A stretch of 64,000 bases of DNA from Burkholderia sp. Bp9143 (GCF_003853645.1 NZ_QTPO01000004.1:166737-230736), one strand, 5' to 3'. Counted from the first letter of the stretch, positions 26,489 through 34,943 are shown. The notes: generated from the letters alone by a model not told the origin. Made by a program: numbers and translations.

Positions 26489-27232
26489 ATGAAAAGAATG
26501 CTTCCGCTCGCGGCCGCGAGCGCCCTTCTCGCGCCGCTGGACGCTTACGCGGCCCATCCGCTCGTCAGCGACGACACGGGTACGCAGGGCAACGCGAACT
26601 GGCAGTTCGAGTTCAACGGCGAGGAAACCTCGAAACAGGACGAAAACGGCCGCCATCAGTTGTGGAACGCGACGCTCACGCGCGGGTTCGGCGAGCACGC
26701 CGATCTCTACGTGAACGCGCCTTATACGCATCTGCAAACGCGGACCGACGACAACGGCGCGGGCATCGGCGATGTCGAGATCGGCATGAAATGGCGCTTC
26801 GTCGAACGCGGGCCGCTGTCGCTTGCGCTGAAACCGAAGGTGACGATGCCGACCGGCAACGACAGTCGCGGGCTCGGCACCGGTCGCGTCGGCACCGGCG
26901 CGACGCTGCTCGCGCAAGCCGACGTCGCGCGCTTCTCGCTGCTCGCGAATGCGGGCGTCGCCTACCAGCCGAATCGCCAGGGCGATCCGCGCTCGGTCTG
27001 GGCCGTATCGGCCGCGGCGCTCTACAAGGCGACCGACAAGGTGCAGCTCGTGGCGGACATCGGCCTGTCGCGCAACACCGAAAGCACGGCCGGCGCGAAT
27101 CCGGCGTTCGTGATCGTGGGCGCGATCTACTCGCCGAAGCGCTGGCTCGATCTCGACGTCGGCTACCGGCATGGCCTGAACGACCAGACCTACCGTCATT
27201 CCGTCATGGGTGGGGCGACGGTGCGGTGGTGA
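26489..27232 (+). CDS. outer-membrane beta-barrel protein, transporter-like
   Basis: A 247-residue exported protein. A signal peptide runs to DAYAAHP; the mature part alternates polar and hydrophobic residues in strands and ends in a Trp (GGATVRW), as outer-membrane barrels do. Segments such as GIGDVEIGMKWRF and PTGNDSRGLGTG resemble the phenol-degradation meta-pathway channel family. ATG 26477 gives four more residues. It follows mgtA by 67 bases on the same strand and may be cotranscribed; substrate unknown. Confidence 0.75.
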   Translation: MKRMLPLAAASALLAPLDAYAAHPLVSDDTGTQGNANWQFEFNGEETSKQDENGRHQLWNATLTRGFGEHADLYVNAPYTHLQTRTDDNGAGIGDVEIGMKWRFVERGPLSLALKPKVTMPTGNDSRGLGTGRVGTGATLLAQADVARFSLLANAGVAYQPNRQGDPRSVWAVSAAALYKATDKVQLVADIGLSRNTESTAGANPAFVIVGAIYSPKRWLDLDVGYRHGLNDQTYRHSVMGGATVRW

Positions 27233-27276
27233 TGCCGGGGTGACGCGGCCGATGCCGCATATCGAACCACGATACG

Positions 27277-27306
27277 ACGGGTCGCCTTCGGGCGGCCCGT
27301 TATTTC
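27277..27306 (+). terminator. hairpin terminator after the barrel gene
   Basis: ACGGGTCGCC pairs with GGCGGCCCGT (one wobble) over a TTCG tetraloop, followed by TATTT. It closes the mgtA-barrel unit and marks the left limit of the TnpB element. Confidence 0.6.
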
Positions 27307-27427
27307 ATCAGAATTTGCCCCGAGAGACCCCGCCATTTCCCCCAAGGGGACTTCCTTCGGGGCGGATGGCGGGAAGGAAAGGAATGCTGTTGACAGGCAG
27401 CTTCTTCCACGGGTTAGGATCACCGGC

Positions 27428-28480
27428 ATGATTCTTGTCTACCGCTACCGCGTGAAGTCGCTCAACGGACTGCTTAACAAGCAGAGTCGTGCGGTGAACT
27501 ACGTCTGGAACTTCTGCAACGATACGCAGAAGCACGCGCTCAAGTGGAGCAAGAAGTGGCCGACGGGTTTCGATCTGAACGTGCTGACGACGGGGAGCAG
27601 CAAGGAACTCGGCATCCACTCCGGCACGATTAACGCGACGTGCGAGCAATACGCGAAGTCGCGCAGCCAGCACCGGCGACGTTACCTGCGTTATCGCGGC
27701 AAGAGATCGCTTGGCTGGGTGCCGCTCAAGGGCCGCGACCTGAAGCGTGACGGCGATGCGTTTCGCTTTGCCGGCAATACCTTCCGGGTGTTCAACAGCC
27801 GGCCGCTTCCCGAAGGCAAGATCAAGGACGGAACCAACTTTGCGCAGGATGCGCGGGGCAACTGGTTTCTCAACATCGTGATCGAAATGCCCGATGTTCA
27901 GGCTCGCCAGATCCGTTCCGGTGTCGGCATTGATCTCGGCCTGAAAGACTTCGCCACACTTTCGACGGGCGAGAAGCTGCCCAACGACCAATTCGGGCGT
28001 CGTGCAGCGGACAAGCTCGCGAAAGCCCAGCGGGCGCGCAAGCACAAGCGACATATCGCGAAGTTGCACGCCAAGGTTGCGAATGCCCGTGCCGATTTCC
28101 AACACAAGCTCGCGCTCGATCTAGTGCGGCGTTTCGATTACATCGCGGTCGGCAATGTGCCGGCCGCGAAGCTCGCCAAGACCAGGATGGCGAAAAGCAT
28201 CTACGACGCATCCTGGTCGTCCTCCCGAAACAAGCTCCGTTACAAGGCGATCGCGCACGGAGCTACGTTCGAGGAAGTCGACGAAAGCGGTTCCACCCAG
28301 TCCTGTTCGGCGTGCGGGTCGAAAGACAGCACGACGCGGCCGAAAGGTATCGCGGGACTGCGAATAAGAGAGTGGGCCTGCAGTGACTGTGGTGTCGAGC
28401 ATGATCGAGATACCAACGCTGCTGTGAACATTCTCCGATGCGGACGTGCATCGCCAGGTGTGGGAATCCTCCGCCTTTAG
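27428..28480 (+). CDS. tnpB: TnpB RNA-guided nuclease
   Basis: A 350-residue TnpB. The RuvC-I aspartate is in GVGIDLGLKDFA (about Asp169). At the RuvC-II position, where most TnpB have a glutamate (VVEDL), this protein has IAVGNV with Gly near 242; this VGNV form is common in one proteobacterial clade where another acidic residue may replace it. The zinc ribbon is CSACGS ... CSDCG and the last acidic motif is DRDTNAAVNIL (about 326-336). TnpB uses the RNA from the element right end to cut DNA and help keep the element. Whether this copy cuts is open because of the Gly. Confidence 0.9.
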   Translation: MILVYRYRVKSLNGLLNKQSRAVNYVWNFCNDTQKHALKWSKKWPTGFDLNVLTTGSSKELGIHSGTINATCEQYAKSRSQHRRRYLRYRGKRSLGWVPLKGRDLKRDGDAFRFAGNTFRVFNSRPLPEGKIKDGTNFAQDARGNWFLNIVIEMPDVQARQIRSGVGIDLGLKDFATLSTGEKLPNDQFGRRAADKLAKAQRARKHKRHIAKLHAKVANARADFQHKLALDLVRRFDYIAVGNVPAAKLAKTRMAKSIYDASWSSSRNKLRYKAIAHGATFEEVDESGSTQSCSACGSKDSTTRPKGIAGLRIREWACSDCGVEHDRDTNAAVNILRCGRASPGVGILRL

Positions 28481-28497
28481 GCGGAGGAGAACGTCAA
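28380..28497 (+). ncRNA. predicted omega RNA (reRNA) of the TnpB element
   Basis: In IS605 elements the guide RNA overlaps the tnpB 3' end and runs through the right-end hairpin, with the guide taken from flanking DNA. Here the guide would begin at 28498 with CTGCCGTCGCTCGCGCCGAA, the 3' end of the winged-helix gene. Boundaries are inferred from the family. Confidence 0.45.
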
Positions 28498-28778
28498 CTG
28501 CCGTCGCTCGCGCCGAACAGTTGCGTGCACACGGCGCGCCCCTCTTCGGTCAATGCGGCGCTGCCGGTGCCGTCGTCGTTCAGCGTCGTCGCGCTCAGGC
28601 CGGCGGCGTCGAGTTGCGTCAGCACGCGGCGCAGCGTGCTCATCGGCAATTGCGCGCGCTTCGCGATCTTCGGCAGCGACCACGTCTTGCCGGACGGATC
28701 GGTCGCGGCTTCGTGCAGCGTCGCGAGCGTCGCAACGAGTGCGGGATCGAGCGGGGCGTCGTCGGATTCTGAAGTCAT
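28494..28778 (-). CDS. small winged-helix DNA-binding protein
   Basis: About 94 residues with a helix-turn-helix: WSLPKIAKRAQLPMSTLRRVLTQLDAAGL, then a short beta wing (TTLNDDGTGSAALTEEG), the layout of MarR/IclR-type domains. It lies 83 bases after the LysR gene on the same strand. Its stop TGA (28494-28496) is made by the last bases of the TnpB element, so the native C-terminus may have been altered by the insertion. The start is unsure: ATG 28778 has no good ribosome site, and an upstream GTG would add a Pro/Glu-rich stretch. Confidence 0.65.
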   Translation of the reverse strand: MTSESDDAPLDPALVATLATLHEAATDPSGKTWSLPKIAKRAQLPMSTLRRVLTQLDAAGLSATTLNDDGTGSAALTEEGRAVCTQLFGASDGS

Positions 28779-28861
28779 CGGTTCGGGTTCGGGTTCGGGA
28801 GCCAGCGCCGGCGCCGGGCCGGCACTCAGGCGGAAGGCAATCGCGGACACTATACGCCCGG

Positions 28862-29737
28862 TCACGCGCCCTTGATCGCGGCGCGCATGAACGACACGAA
28901 ACGCGTGGTCACGGGATCGTCGCGGCCGGACAGCCACGCGAGCCCGACGCGCCATTTCGCGTCCCTGCCGTCGAGCGGCAGCACGGTCGCGTCGCGCAGC
29001 AGGTACTGCGCGCGCGACGGAATGAACGCGACGCCGACCCCGGCCGCGACCGACGTGAGCACCGATTGCACGTCCTCCGCCTGCTGCGTGACCTGCGGCA
29101 CGAAACGCCGCTCGACGCACCACCGGTCGATCTGCGCGGCGAGCCCGGGGCCGCGTGCGCGCTGCAGCGCGATGAAACCGATCTCGTTGAGCACATCGAG
29201 ATCGGCCGGCACGCGCTTGAAGCCGAGGTGCGGCGGCACCGCGAGCGCGAGCCCCTCGTCGATCACCTTGAACGACGACAACCCTTCATCCGCCGGCAAA
29301 CGCAGGAACCCGGCGTCGAGCTTGCCCGCGCGCAGCCGCCGGGTTTGCTCGGACGACGACAGGTCGCTCAGCGTGACCGCGATACCCGGATTGCGCCGAC
29401 GGAATTCCGCGACGAGTTTCGGCACGAGCGTCAGCACGGACAGGCAGATGCCGAGCCGCAGATGTCCGCGTTGCCCGCTGGTCGCCTCCCGTGCACGCGC
29501 GAGAATCTCGTCGGCATCGCGCACGAGCGCCTGCGCGTCGGGCAGGAAGCGTTCACCGAACGGCGTCAGCTCCGCGCCGTGCCGCCCGCGCTCGAACAGC
29601 TTGCCGCCGAGGCTCGCCTCGAGCGCGCCGATCTGCTTGCTCAGCGCCGGCTGGCTCATGTGCAGCGTGTCGGCCGCGCGGCTGAAATGGCTGAGCTCGG
29701 TGACCGTCAGGAAGGTGCGCAGCAGTTTCAATTCCAT
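28862..29737 (-). CDS. LysR-family transcriptional regulator
   Basis: A 291-residue LysR regulator. The N-terminal helix-turn-helix reads FSRAADTLHMSQPALSKQIG, followed by the linker helix and an effector-binding domain whose first strand is GHLRLGICLS. It is divergent from a small unknown gene at 29831; the 90 bases between them probably hold its binding site. The target is not evident. BenM/CatR-like effectors (aromatic acids) are possible from the general look but not certain. Confidence 0.88.
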   Translation of the reverse strand: MELKLLRTFLTVTELSHFSRAADTLHMSQPALSKQIGALEASLGGKLFERGRHGAELTPFGERFLPDAQALVRDADEILARAREATSGQRGHLRLGICLSVLTLVPKLVAEFRRRNPGIAVTLSDLSSSEQTRRLRAGKLDAGFLRLPADEGLSSFKVIDEGLALAVPPHLGFKRVPADLDVLNEIGFIALQRARGPGLAAQIDRWCVERRFVPQVTQQAEDVQSVLTSVAAGVGVAFIPSRAQYLLRDATVLPLDGRDAKWRVGLAWLSGRDDPVTTRFVSFMRAAIKGA

Positions 29738-29830
29738 TCTTTAAAGGAATCGTATCGATCGAAACATTCATTTTACTGATCGAATGGTGTGACGTTCAAT
29801 ACGGGCATGCCCCTCCCGGAATTCACTGTC

Positions 29831-30067
29831 ATGCCTCTTGATCATGCGACCGCGTGCCTGACCGATATGCCTTGCGACCCGGTCGTCGCCGGCGAAAACC
29901 GTGCCGCGCCCGACGCACCGGCGCCCGAGCGTCGTGCCGTGCGCGCCGACGGACGCAGCCGCCGCTTCCGCTTCGGCGAAGCGCTGGACGACGCGCCGCC
30001 GCGTGCGGCCACCGGATCGATCGCGATCAGCTTCGCGGTCGTGTCGCGGCGGAACTGGCCGCGCTGA
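29831..30067 (+). CDS. small hypothetical protein
   Basis: Seventy-eight codons with the high G/C third-position bias of real genes here. The product is Arg/Ala-rich with no signal peptide, membrane helix or known motif. In-frame starts also exist at GTG 29789 and ATG 29807. It is divergent from the LysR gene, the usual position of a LysR target, which is its main interest. Confidence 0.4.
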   Translation: MPLDHATACLTDMPCDPVVAGENRAAPDAPAPERRAVRADGRSRRFRFGEALDDAPPRAATGSIAISFAVVSRRNWPR

Positions 30068-30263
30068 ATCGACGCACCAGGCGCCCTCCGTCGAACGCAC
30101 GCGCTCGCCCCTCCGCAAGAAACAGCAGGAATCCGCCCGCATCACGCATCGTTGCGCGCACATCCATCGTCATCGCCACGCGATCGACCGTATAATTTCC
30201 CGCACCCGCTGACCGCCCACGCATTTCGCGCTGCCGCAACGCGCGTGAAAAGGAGACTTTCGC

Positions 30264-31343
30264 TTGACCGGCCTCATCGCGCGCCTGCCTCGCGCCCGGA
30301 CCACCCTGATCATCGCCCTCTCGTTCCTGACACTCGCGTTCGCGACGAACGCGTCCGCGCAGCGCGCACAGCCGCATCGCATCGCGCCGCCGCATGCACA
30401 TGCGAAAGTCGTCAAGAAGAAACCCGCCCACCGCAAGAACAAGGCCGTCAAGCACCACCGCCCGCGTGCGAAGCACCATGCGATCAGGCATCACGTGGCG
30501 CCCGCGCCGCAACACCGGCGCGCGAAACGCACGAACGCGGTTCGCCCGCGCCCCGCCGCGAAGCCGCGCCTGCTCGCGAGCTGCGGCTACAGCCCGCGCG
30601 CGGTGCGCTCGCTGCACGCACGCGCGGCCTATGTGCTCGACGTCGACTCCGGCACGCCGCTGCTGGCCCGCAACGCACGCACGGTGCGGCCGATCGCGTC
30701 GATCTCGAAGCTGATGACCGCCGTCGTCGCGCGCGACGCGGACCGGCCGCTGAACGGCGTGCTGCGCGTCACTTCACGCGATCGCGACACGATCAAGTTC
30801 ACCGGTTCGCGGCTGCCGATCGGTGCCGAACTGTCGCGCCGCCAGATGTTCCATATCGCGCTGATGTCGTCGGAAAATCGCGCGGCCGCCGCGCTGAGCC
30901 GCGACTATCCGGGCGGTCGCGCCGCGTTCGTGAAGGCGATGAACCGCGAGGCGCGCCGGCTCGGGATGCGCCATACCCGTTTCCACGAACCGACCGGCCT
31001 GTCGCCGCGCAACGTGTCGACCGCCGAGGATCTCGCGCGGCTCGTCGGCGCGGCCGCGCAGGATCCGCTGATCCGCTATTTCTCGACGGACACGTCGACC
31101 ACCGTGCAGGCCGGCGACGGCGAGCTGCTGTACGTGAACTCCGATCCGCTCGTGCGCTACGGCCGCCTGCCGATCCGACTGCAGAAGACCGGCTTCATCA
31201 ACGAATCGGGGCACGGGGTCGTGATGCGCATGCGCGTGAACGGCCGCCGCGAAACGGTCGTGCTGCTCGGCGCACCGACGCGCGCCGGCGTGTCGAGCGA
31301 TGCGCTGAAGATCCATCGCTGGCTGACCTGCTCGATCCAGTAA
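30264..31343 (+). CDS. pbpG: D-alanyl-D-alanine endopeptidase, PBP7/S11 type
   Basis: A 359-residue exported penicillin-binding protein. A signal segment (about residues 11-33) is followed by an unusual His/Lys/Arg/Pro-rich linker of about 70 residues, then the S11 domain: SISKLMT (SxxK), SSENRAA (SxN position) and KTGFINESG (KTG). It would cut crosslinked murein. Start TTG 30264 is supported by AAGGAG eight bases upstream. The basic linker is longer than in E. coli PbpG and may bind wall polymers. The neighbour at 31390 may share its mRNA. Confidence 0.88.
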   Translation: MTGLIARLPRARTTLIIALSFLTLAFATNASAQRAQPHRIAPPHAHAKVVKKKPAHRKNKAVKHHRPRAKHHAIRHHVAPAPQHRRAKRTNAVRPRPAAKPRLLASCGYSPRAVRSLHARAAYVLDVDSGTPLLARNARTVRPIASISKLMTAVVARDADRPLNGVLRVTSRDRDTIKFTGSRLPIGAELSRRQMFHIALMSSENRAAAALSRDYPGGRAAFVKAMNREARRLGMRHTRFHEPTGLSPRNVSTAEDLARLVGAAAQDPLIRYFSTDTSTTVQAGDGELLYVNSDPLVRYGRLPIRLQKTGFINESGHGVVMRMRVNGRRETVVLLGAPTRAGVSSDALKIHRWLTCSIQ

Positions 31344-31389
31344 ACACGACGCGCGCGGCCGGCGCGCTCATCGAAGAAGGAGCGATGCC

Positions 31390-31626
31390 ATGCAGGACGA
31401 ATACCGTTTCAACGCGTTCGGACGCCTGCTCGCCGTCGTGCGGACGAACGGCCGCTGGGCCGTGTTCGATCTCGGCACCGAAGGCAAGCGGCGGCCGGCC
31501 AACCTGCAGATTCCGTCCGCGCTCCCCGCGGACGAACTCGCGCAATATCTCGGCGACCTGCTGCACGAGGATGCGTCGCCGAAGTACAACGACGTCGTGG
31601 CGATTCCATTGCCGCACCGCACGTAA
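31390..31626 (+). CDS. small conserved-type hypothetical protein
   Basis: A 78-residue soluble protein (MQDEYRFNAFGRLLAVVRTN at the start) preceded by AAGGAG seven bases before ATG. No signal peptide. Two beta hairpins followed by a helix are likely. I do not recognise a function. It follows the DD-peptidase gene by 46 bases on the same strand. Confidence 0.7.
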   Translation: MQDEYRFNAFGRLLAVVRTNGRWAVFDLGTEGKRRPANLQIPSALPADELAQYLGDLLHEDASPKYNDVVAIPLPHRT

Positions 31627-31736
31627 CACCCCGCCGCATACCGCCGGCAACCCGCAAACCGGCGCGTGCGGCGCCATCGCCCGCTGTTCCACCCGGTCGC
31701 ACCGACGCATCGTACATCGCGAATCCCCGCTCAATT

Positions 31737-31766
31737 CGACAGTTAAACTTGCAAGTTTAACTGTCG
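31737..31766. promoter_or_regulatory. 30-bp perfect palindrome, MarR operator
   Basis: CGACAGTTAAACTTG is followed directly by its exact complement, making an uninterrupted 30-base palindrome that ends six bases before the marR start. Its position over the promoter/start region and its TTAAACTTG-CAAGTTTAA core fit an autoregulatory MarR site. Confidence 0.85.
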
Positions 31767-31772
31767 TGTTCT

Positions 31773-32228
31773 ATGATCCGCCGCATGACACCACCACGCA
31801 CACCCGGCGTTTCCGCCGACACGGTCGCCGCCGATCTGACCCTCGCGGTCGGCCAGTTGATCCGCCGGCTGCGCTCCGAGATCGAGTCCGAAGGGCTCGG
31901 CATGTCGCAGACGAGCGCGCTCGCGCGGCTCGAACGACAGGGCCCGATGACGACCGCCGATCTCGCCCGCGCCGAGGCGATGAAGCCGCAGTCGATGAAA
32001 GCGATTCTCGCGAGCCTCGAGGAAGACGGGCTCGTCGAACGCGAGCCGCATCCGACCGACGGCCGCCAGATCCTGTTCCTGCTGACCGCGGCCGGCCTGG
32101 CAGCACGGCGCAAGCGCGACACCGCGAAGCACAAGTGGCTCGGCGCCGCGATCGAGAAGCTCGACCCCGACGACATCCGCACGCTCGCCGCCGCGATTCC
32201 GCTGATCCGGCGCATCGGCGACCAGTGA
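31773..32228 (+). CDS. MarR-family transcriptional regulator
   Basis: A 151-residue regulator with the winged helix MTTADLARAEAMKPQSMKAILASLEEDGLVEREPHPTDGRQ, the usual MarR core. The start is ATG 31773 or 31785; both lie just after the palindrome and no ribosome site is visible before the first, so the mRNA may be nearly leaderless. It heads an operon with an isochorismatase-like hydrolase and a DHA2 exporter, which it likely represses until a phenolic ligand binds. Confidence 0.9.
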   Translation: MIRRMTPPRTPGVSADTVAADLTLAVGQLIRRLRSEIESEGLGMSQTSALARLERQGPMTTADLARAEAMKPQSMKAILASLEEDGLVEREPHPTDGRQILFLLTAAGLAARRKRDTAKHKWLGAAIEKLDPDDIRTLAAAIPLIRRIGDQ

Positions 32229-32297
32229 CCCCGCCTGCGTGCCGCGCGGCATCCGCGCGCACGCACCCCTTCGCCCGATTCACGGAGCATTCGCCTC

Positions 32298-32861
32298 ATG
32301 AGCACAACCCGTCTCGACACGCATACGGCACTCGTCGTCATCGACCTGCAAAAGGGCATCGTCACGCTGCCCACCTCCCACCCGGCCGGCCCGGTGATCG
32401 AGCGCACGCGCGAACTGCTCGACGCATTCCGCAGCCGCGGCCTGCCGGTCGTGCTCGTCAACGTCGACGGCGGCGCGCCGGGCCGGACGCAACTGCCGCC
32501 GCGCAAGGATCCGTTCCCCGCCGACTGGGCCGAACTCGTGCCCGAACTGAACCGCCAGCCGGGCGACCACATCGTGACGAAGAAAACCTGGGGCGCGTTT
32601 ACCGGCACCGATCTCGACGCGCACCTGAAAGGGGCCGGTGTCACGCAGATCGTGCTGACCGGCATCGCGACCAGCATCGGCGTCGAATCGACGGCCCGCC
32701 AGGCGCACGAACTCGGCTACAACGTGACGCTCGCGGTCGACGCGATGACCGACCTCAACGCGGACGCGCACACGAACAGCGTCGAACGGCTGTTCCCGCG
32801 TCTCGGCGAGACGGGTTCGACGCACGAGATCCTCGCGCTGCTCGACCGGCGCGGCGCGTGA
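32298..32861 (+). CDS. isochorismatase-fold hydrolase, cysteine-less
   Basis: A 187-residue protein of the isochorismatase superfamily. The catalytic Asp is in VVIDLQKGIV (about Asp16) and the Lys in KKTWGAF. The position of the nucleophile Cys of nicotinamidases is Gly in TSIGVESTAR, as in true isochorismatases, so it is not an amidase of the Cys type. It lies 69 bases after marR, and its stop overlaps the GTG start of the exporter. It may act on the same aromatic compound that is exported. Confidence 0.88.
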   Translation: MSTTRLDTHTALVVIDLQKGIVTLPTSHPAGPVIERTRELLDAFRSRGLPVVLVNVDGGAPGRTQLPPRKDPFPADWAELVPELNRQPGDHIVTKKTWGAFTGTDLDAHLKGAGVTQIVLTGIATSIGVESTARQAHELGYNVTLAVDAMTDLNADAHTNSVERLFPRLGETGSTHEILALLDRRGA

Positions 32862-34312
32862 GCGACCAACGCGCGCAGCCGGCGCCGGGCCATGCGGCCG
32901 GCCGGCTCGACCCGTCCATCTGGAAAGTCAGCGCGGTCGCGACGCTCGGCTCGCTGCTGTCGCAGCTCGATGCGACGATCGTCAACGTCTCGCTGTCGAG
33001 CCTCGCGACCGACCTGCACGCGAGCCTGTCGACGATCCAGTGGGTGACGAGCGGCTATCTGCTCGCGCTCACGCTCGTGTTGCCGCTGAACGGCTGGCTG
33101 GTCGACCGCATCGGCGCGAAAGCGCTGTACCTGTGGTGTTTCTCCGCGTTCACGCTGACGTCGGCGCTGTGCGGGCTCGCATGGTCCGCGCCGTCGCTGA
33201 TCGCGTTCCGCGTGCTGCAAGGCGTCAGCGGCGGGCTGCTTGCGCCGATGGCGCAGATGATGATCGCGCGCGTGGCCGGCCAGCAGATGGCACGCGTGAT
33301 CGGCTATGCGGCCGTGCCCGTGCTCATCGCACCGATCCTCGGGCCGGTCGTCGCCGGCGCGATCCTGCAGCACGCATCGTGGCGCTGGCTGTTTCTCGTC
33401 AACCTGCCGGTCGGCGCGCTGGCGCTTGCGCTGGCCGTGTGGTTCCTGCCCGGCGACCGCGAGGACGCGCAGCGGCGCGAGCTCGACTGGGTCGGCCTCG
33501 CGCTGCTGTCGCCGGCGCTCGTGCTGTTCCTGTACGGCGCCGAGCGGATCGACGCCGTGTCTGGCCTCGCCGCGATCGCGGGTTCGGTACTGCTGCTCGC
33601 CGCGTTCCTGCGCGTCGAGCGGCGCAAAGGCGAGCAGGCGCTGATCGACCTCGCGCTGTTTCGCTCGCGCGTGTTCGGCGCGGCCGCCGCCACGCAGTTC
33701 CTGTCGAACGGGGCGATCTACGCGGGCCAGATGCTGATTCCGGTATTCCTGATCGAAGCGTGCGGCCGCTCGCCCGGCGAGATGGGCTGGCTGCTGGCGC
33801 CGCTCGGGCTCGGCATGCTCGTCACCTATCCGTCGATGGGCGCGCTGACCAGCCGGTTAGGCGTGCGCCGGCTGGCCGCCGCCGGCGCGGTGCTCGCGCT
33901 CGCCGCGACGCTGCCGTTCGTGTATCTCGCGCTGGCCGGCTACGATCCCTACGTGCTGATGCCCGCGCTGTTTCTGCGCGGGATGGGCCAGAGCGCGATC
34001 GGTGCACCGTCGATTTCCGCCGCGTATGCGTCGGTCGAACGGCGCAACCTGCCGATGGCGACGACGTCGCTCAATATCGTCCAGCGCCTCGGCGGCCCGA
34101 CGTTCACGACGATGTGCACGCTGTTTCTCGCATGGCGGCTGCAAGTCGAATCGGCAACGACGGGCGGCACGCACGGGGCCGCCTACGCGTGGGCGTTCGG
34201 GCTGCTTTGCGCGCTGCATGCGGCGAGCTTCGCGACGACGCTGCGACTGCCGCGATGGTCGAGCGGTGCTGGCGGACGGCCGGCGGGGGCCGCGCGGGCC
34301 GGTTCGCGCTGA
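32858..34312 (+). CDS. DHA2-family (EmrB/QacA) multidrug exporter
   Basis: A 484-residue, 14-helix proton antiporter. SLLSQLDATIVNVSLSSLA in helix 1 and the WVTSGYLLALTLVLPLNGWL and LVDRIGAKALYLWC motifs are those of EmrB. Start GTG 32858 overlaps the hydrolase stop (GTGA), so translation is coupled. No membrane-fusion (EmrA) gene is nearby. It is the likely resistance output of the MarR operon. Confidence 0.88.
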   Translation: MSDQRAQPAPGHAAGRLDPSIWKVSAVATLGSLLSQLDATIVNVSLSSLATDLHASLSTIQWVTSGYLLALTLVLPLNGWLVDRIGAKALYLWCFSAFTLTSALCGLAWSAPSLIAFRVLQGVSGGLLAPMAQMMIARVAGQQMARVIGYAAVPVLIAPILGPVVAGAILQHASWRWLFLVNLPVGALALALAVWFLPGDREDAQRRELDWVGLALLSPALVLFLYGAERIDAVSGLAAIAGSVLLLAAFLRVERRKGEQALIDLALFRSRVFGAAAATQFLSNGAIYAGQMLIPVFLIEACGRSPGEMGWLLAPLGLGMLVTYPSMGALTSRLGVRRLAAAGAVLALAATLPFVYLALAGYDPYVLMPALFLRGMGQSAIGAPSISAAYASVERRNLPMATTSLNIVQRLGGPTFTTMCTLFLAWRLQVESATTGGTHGAAYAWAFGLLCALHAASFATTLRLPRWSSGAGGRPAGAARAGSR

Positions 34313-34317
34313 GTGCC

Positions 34318-34342
34318 GGGGCTGCGTCGCGCACGCAGCCCC
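34318..34342. terminator. hairpin between convergent genes
   Basis: GGGGCTGCGT pairs with ACGCAGCCCC over a 5-base loop, between the stops of the exporter (+) and the LysE gene (-). There is no clear T run on either strand. Confidence 0.5.
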
Positions 34343-34343
34343 G

Positions 34344-34943
34344 CTATTGCAACCACATCGGCAGGATCGACGCCGCGAGCAGGATGCCCAACCCGGCATT
34401 CACGCAACGCCACTGCCGCTCCGTGCGAAGCACGCGCGCGAACAGCAGCCCGGCACAACACCAGAGCGACAGCGACGCCATCGCCGCCACGCCGAACGCC
34501 AGCCCGAGCAAGGCGCCGAGTCTCACGGGGCCGGACGCAAGCGCGGCGAACGATGCAGCCGCGCCGAGTGTCATCGCCCAGCCCTTCGGGTTGTGCCACA
34601 GCATCCATACGCCGCTCACGAACCCTTGCGGACGCTGCACGGCCGCGTCGACGCCGGGCTTGCCGCCGCGCGCGATGCGCGTGGCCAGCCACAGCAGATA
34701 CAGCGAGCCGAGCACCTTCATCGCGAACTGCAGCGCGGGCAGCGCCAGCAACACACTGCCCAGCCCGGCCGCAGCGGCGGCCGCCATCGACGCCAGGCCG
34801 GCCGCGATGCCCGTCATCATCGGCAACGAACGCCGATAGCCGAAATGCGCGCCCGATGCAGTTGCGAGCGTCGTCGCGCCACCCGGCGTCACCGTGGACA
34901 CGATCACGAACAGCATCAGCGGCAAATAGTCTTGAAGCGGCAC
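34344..34943 (-). CDS. LysE/RhtB-family amino acid exporter
   Basis: A 199-residue membrane protein with six likely helices; the N-terminus LMLFVIVSTVTPGGATTLATASGA is the LysE-type signature. GTG 34943 is chosen because GGGAG lies five bases upstream. It is divergent from a LysR gene with 95 bases between, the classical exporter/regulator pair, so the LysR at 35039 probably controls it. The substrate is not shown. Confidence 0.85.
   Translation of the reverse strand: MPLQDYLPLMLFVIVSTVTPGGATTLATASGAHFGYRRSLPMMTGIAAGLASMAAAAAAGLGSVLLALPALQFAMKVLGSLYLLWLATRIARGGKPGVDAAVQRPQGFVSGVWMLWHNPKGWAMTLGAAASFAALASGPVRLGALLGLAFGVAAMASLSLWCCAGLLFARVLRTERQWRCVNAGLGILLAASILPMWLQ

Larger units (their letters stand above)
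27310..28497 (+). mobile_element. TnpB-only IS200/IS605-type element
   Basis: The element carries a tnpB gene but no tnpA Y1 transposase. Its right end has the family hairpin TCCTCCGCC-TTTA-GGCGGAGGA (28467-28488) followed by GAACGTCAA, the usual right terminus, ending at 28497. The left end is not certain: a G/C-rich region with repeats of GGGG/CCCC between 27315 and 27360 probably holds the left imperfect hairpin. It would need a TnpA in trans to move. Confidence 0.75.

Noticed and set aside
27310..28497. Full IS200/IS605 element
   Set aside because: No Y1 transposase gene is present; only tnpB and the right end can be supported.
30152..32857. In-frame extension of the DHA2 exporter by 900 codons upstream
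   Set aside because: Runs through the DD-peptidase, MarR and hydrolase genes in the wrong frame; the exporter starts at GTG 32858 with a stop-start overlap.
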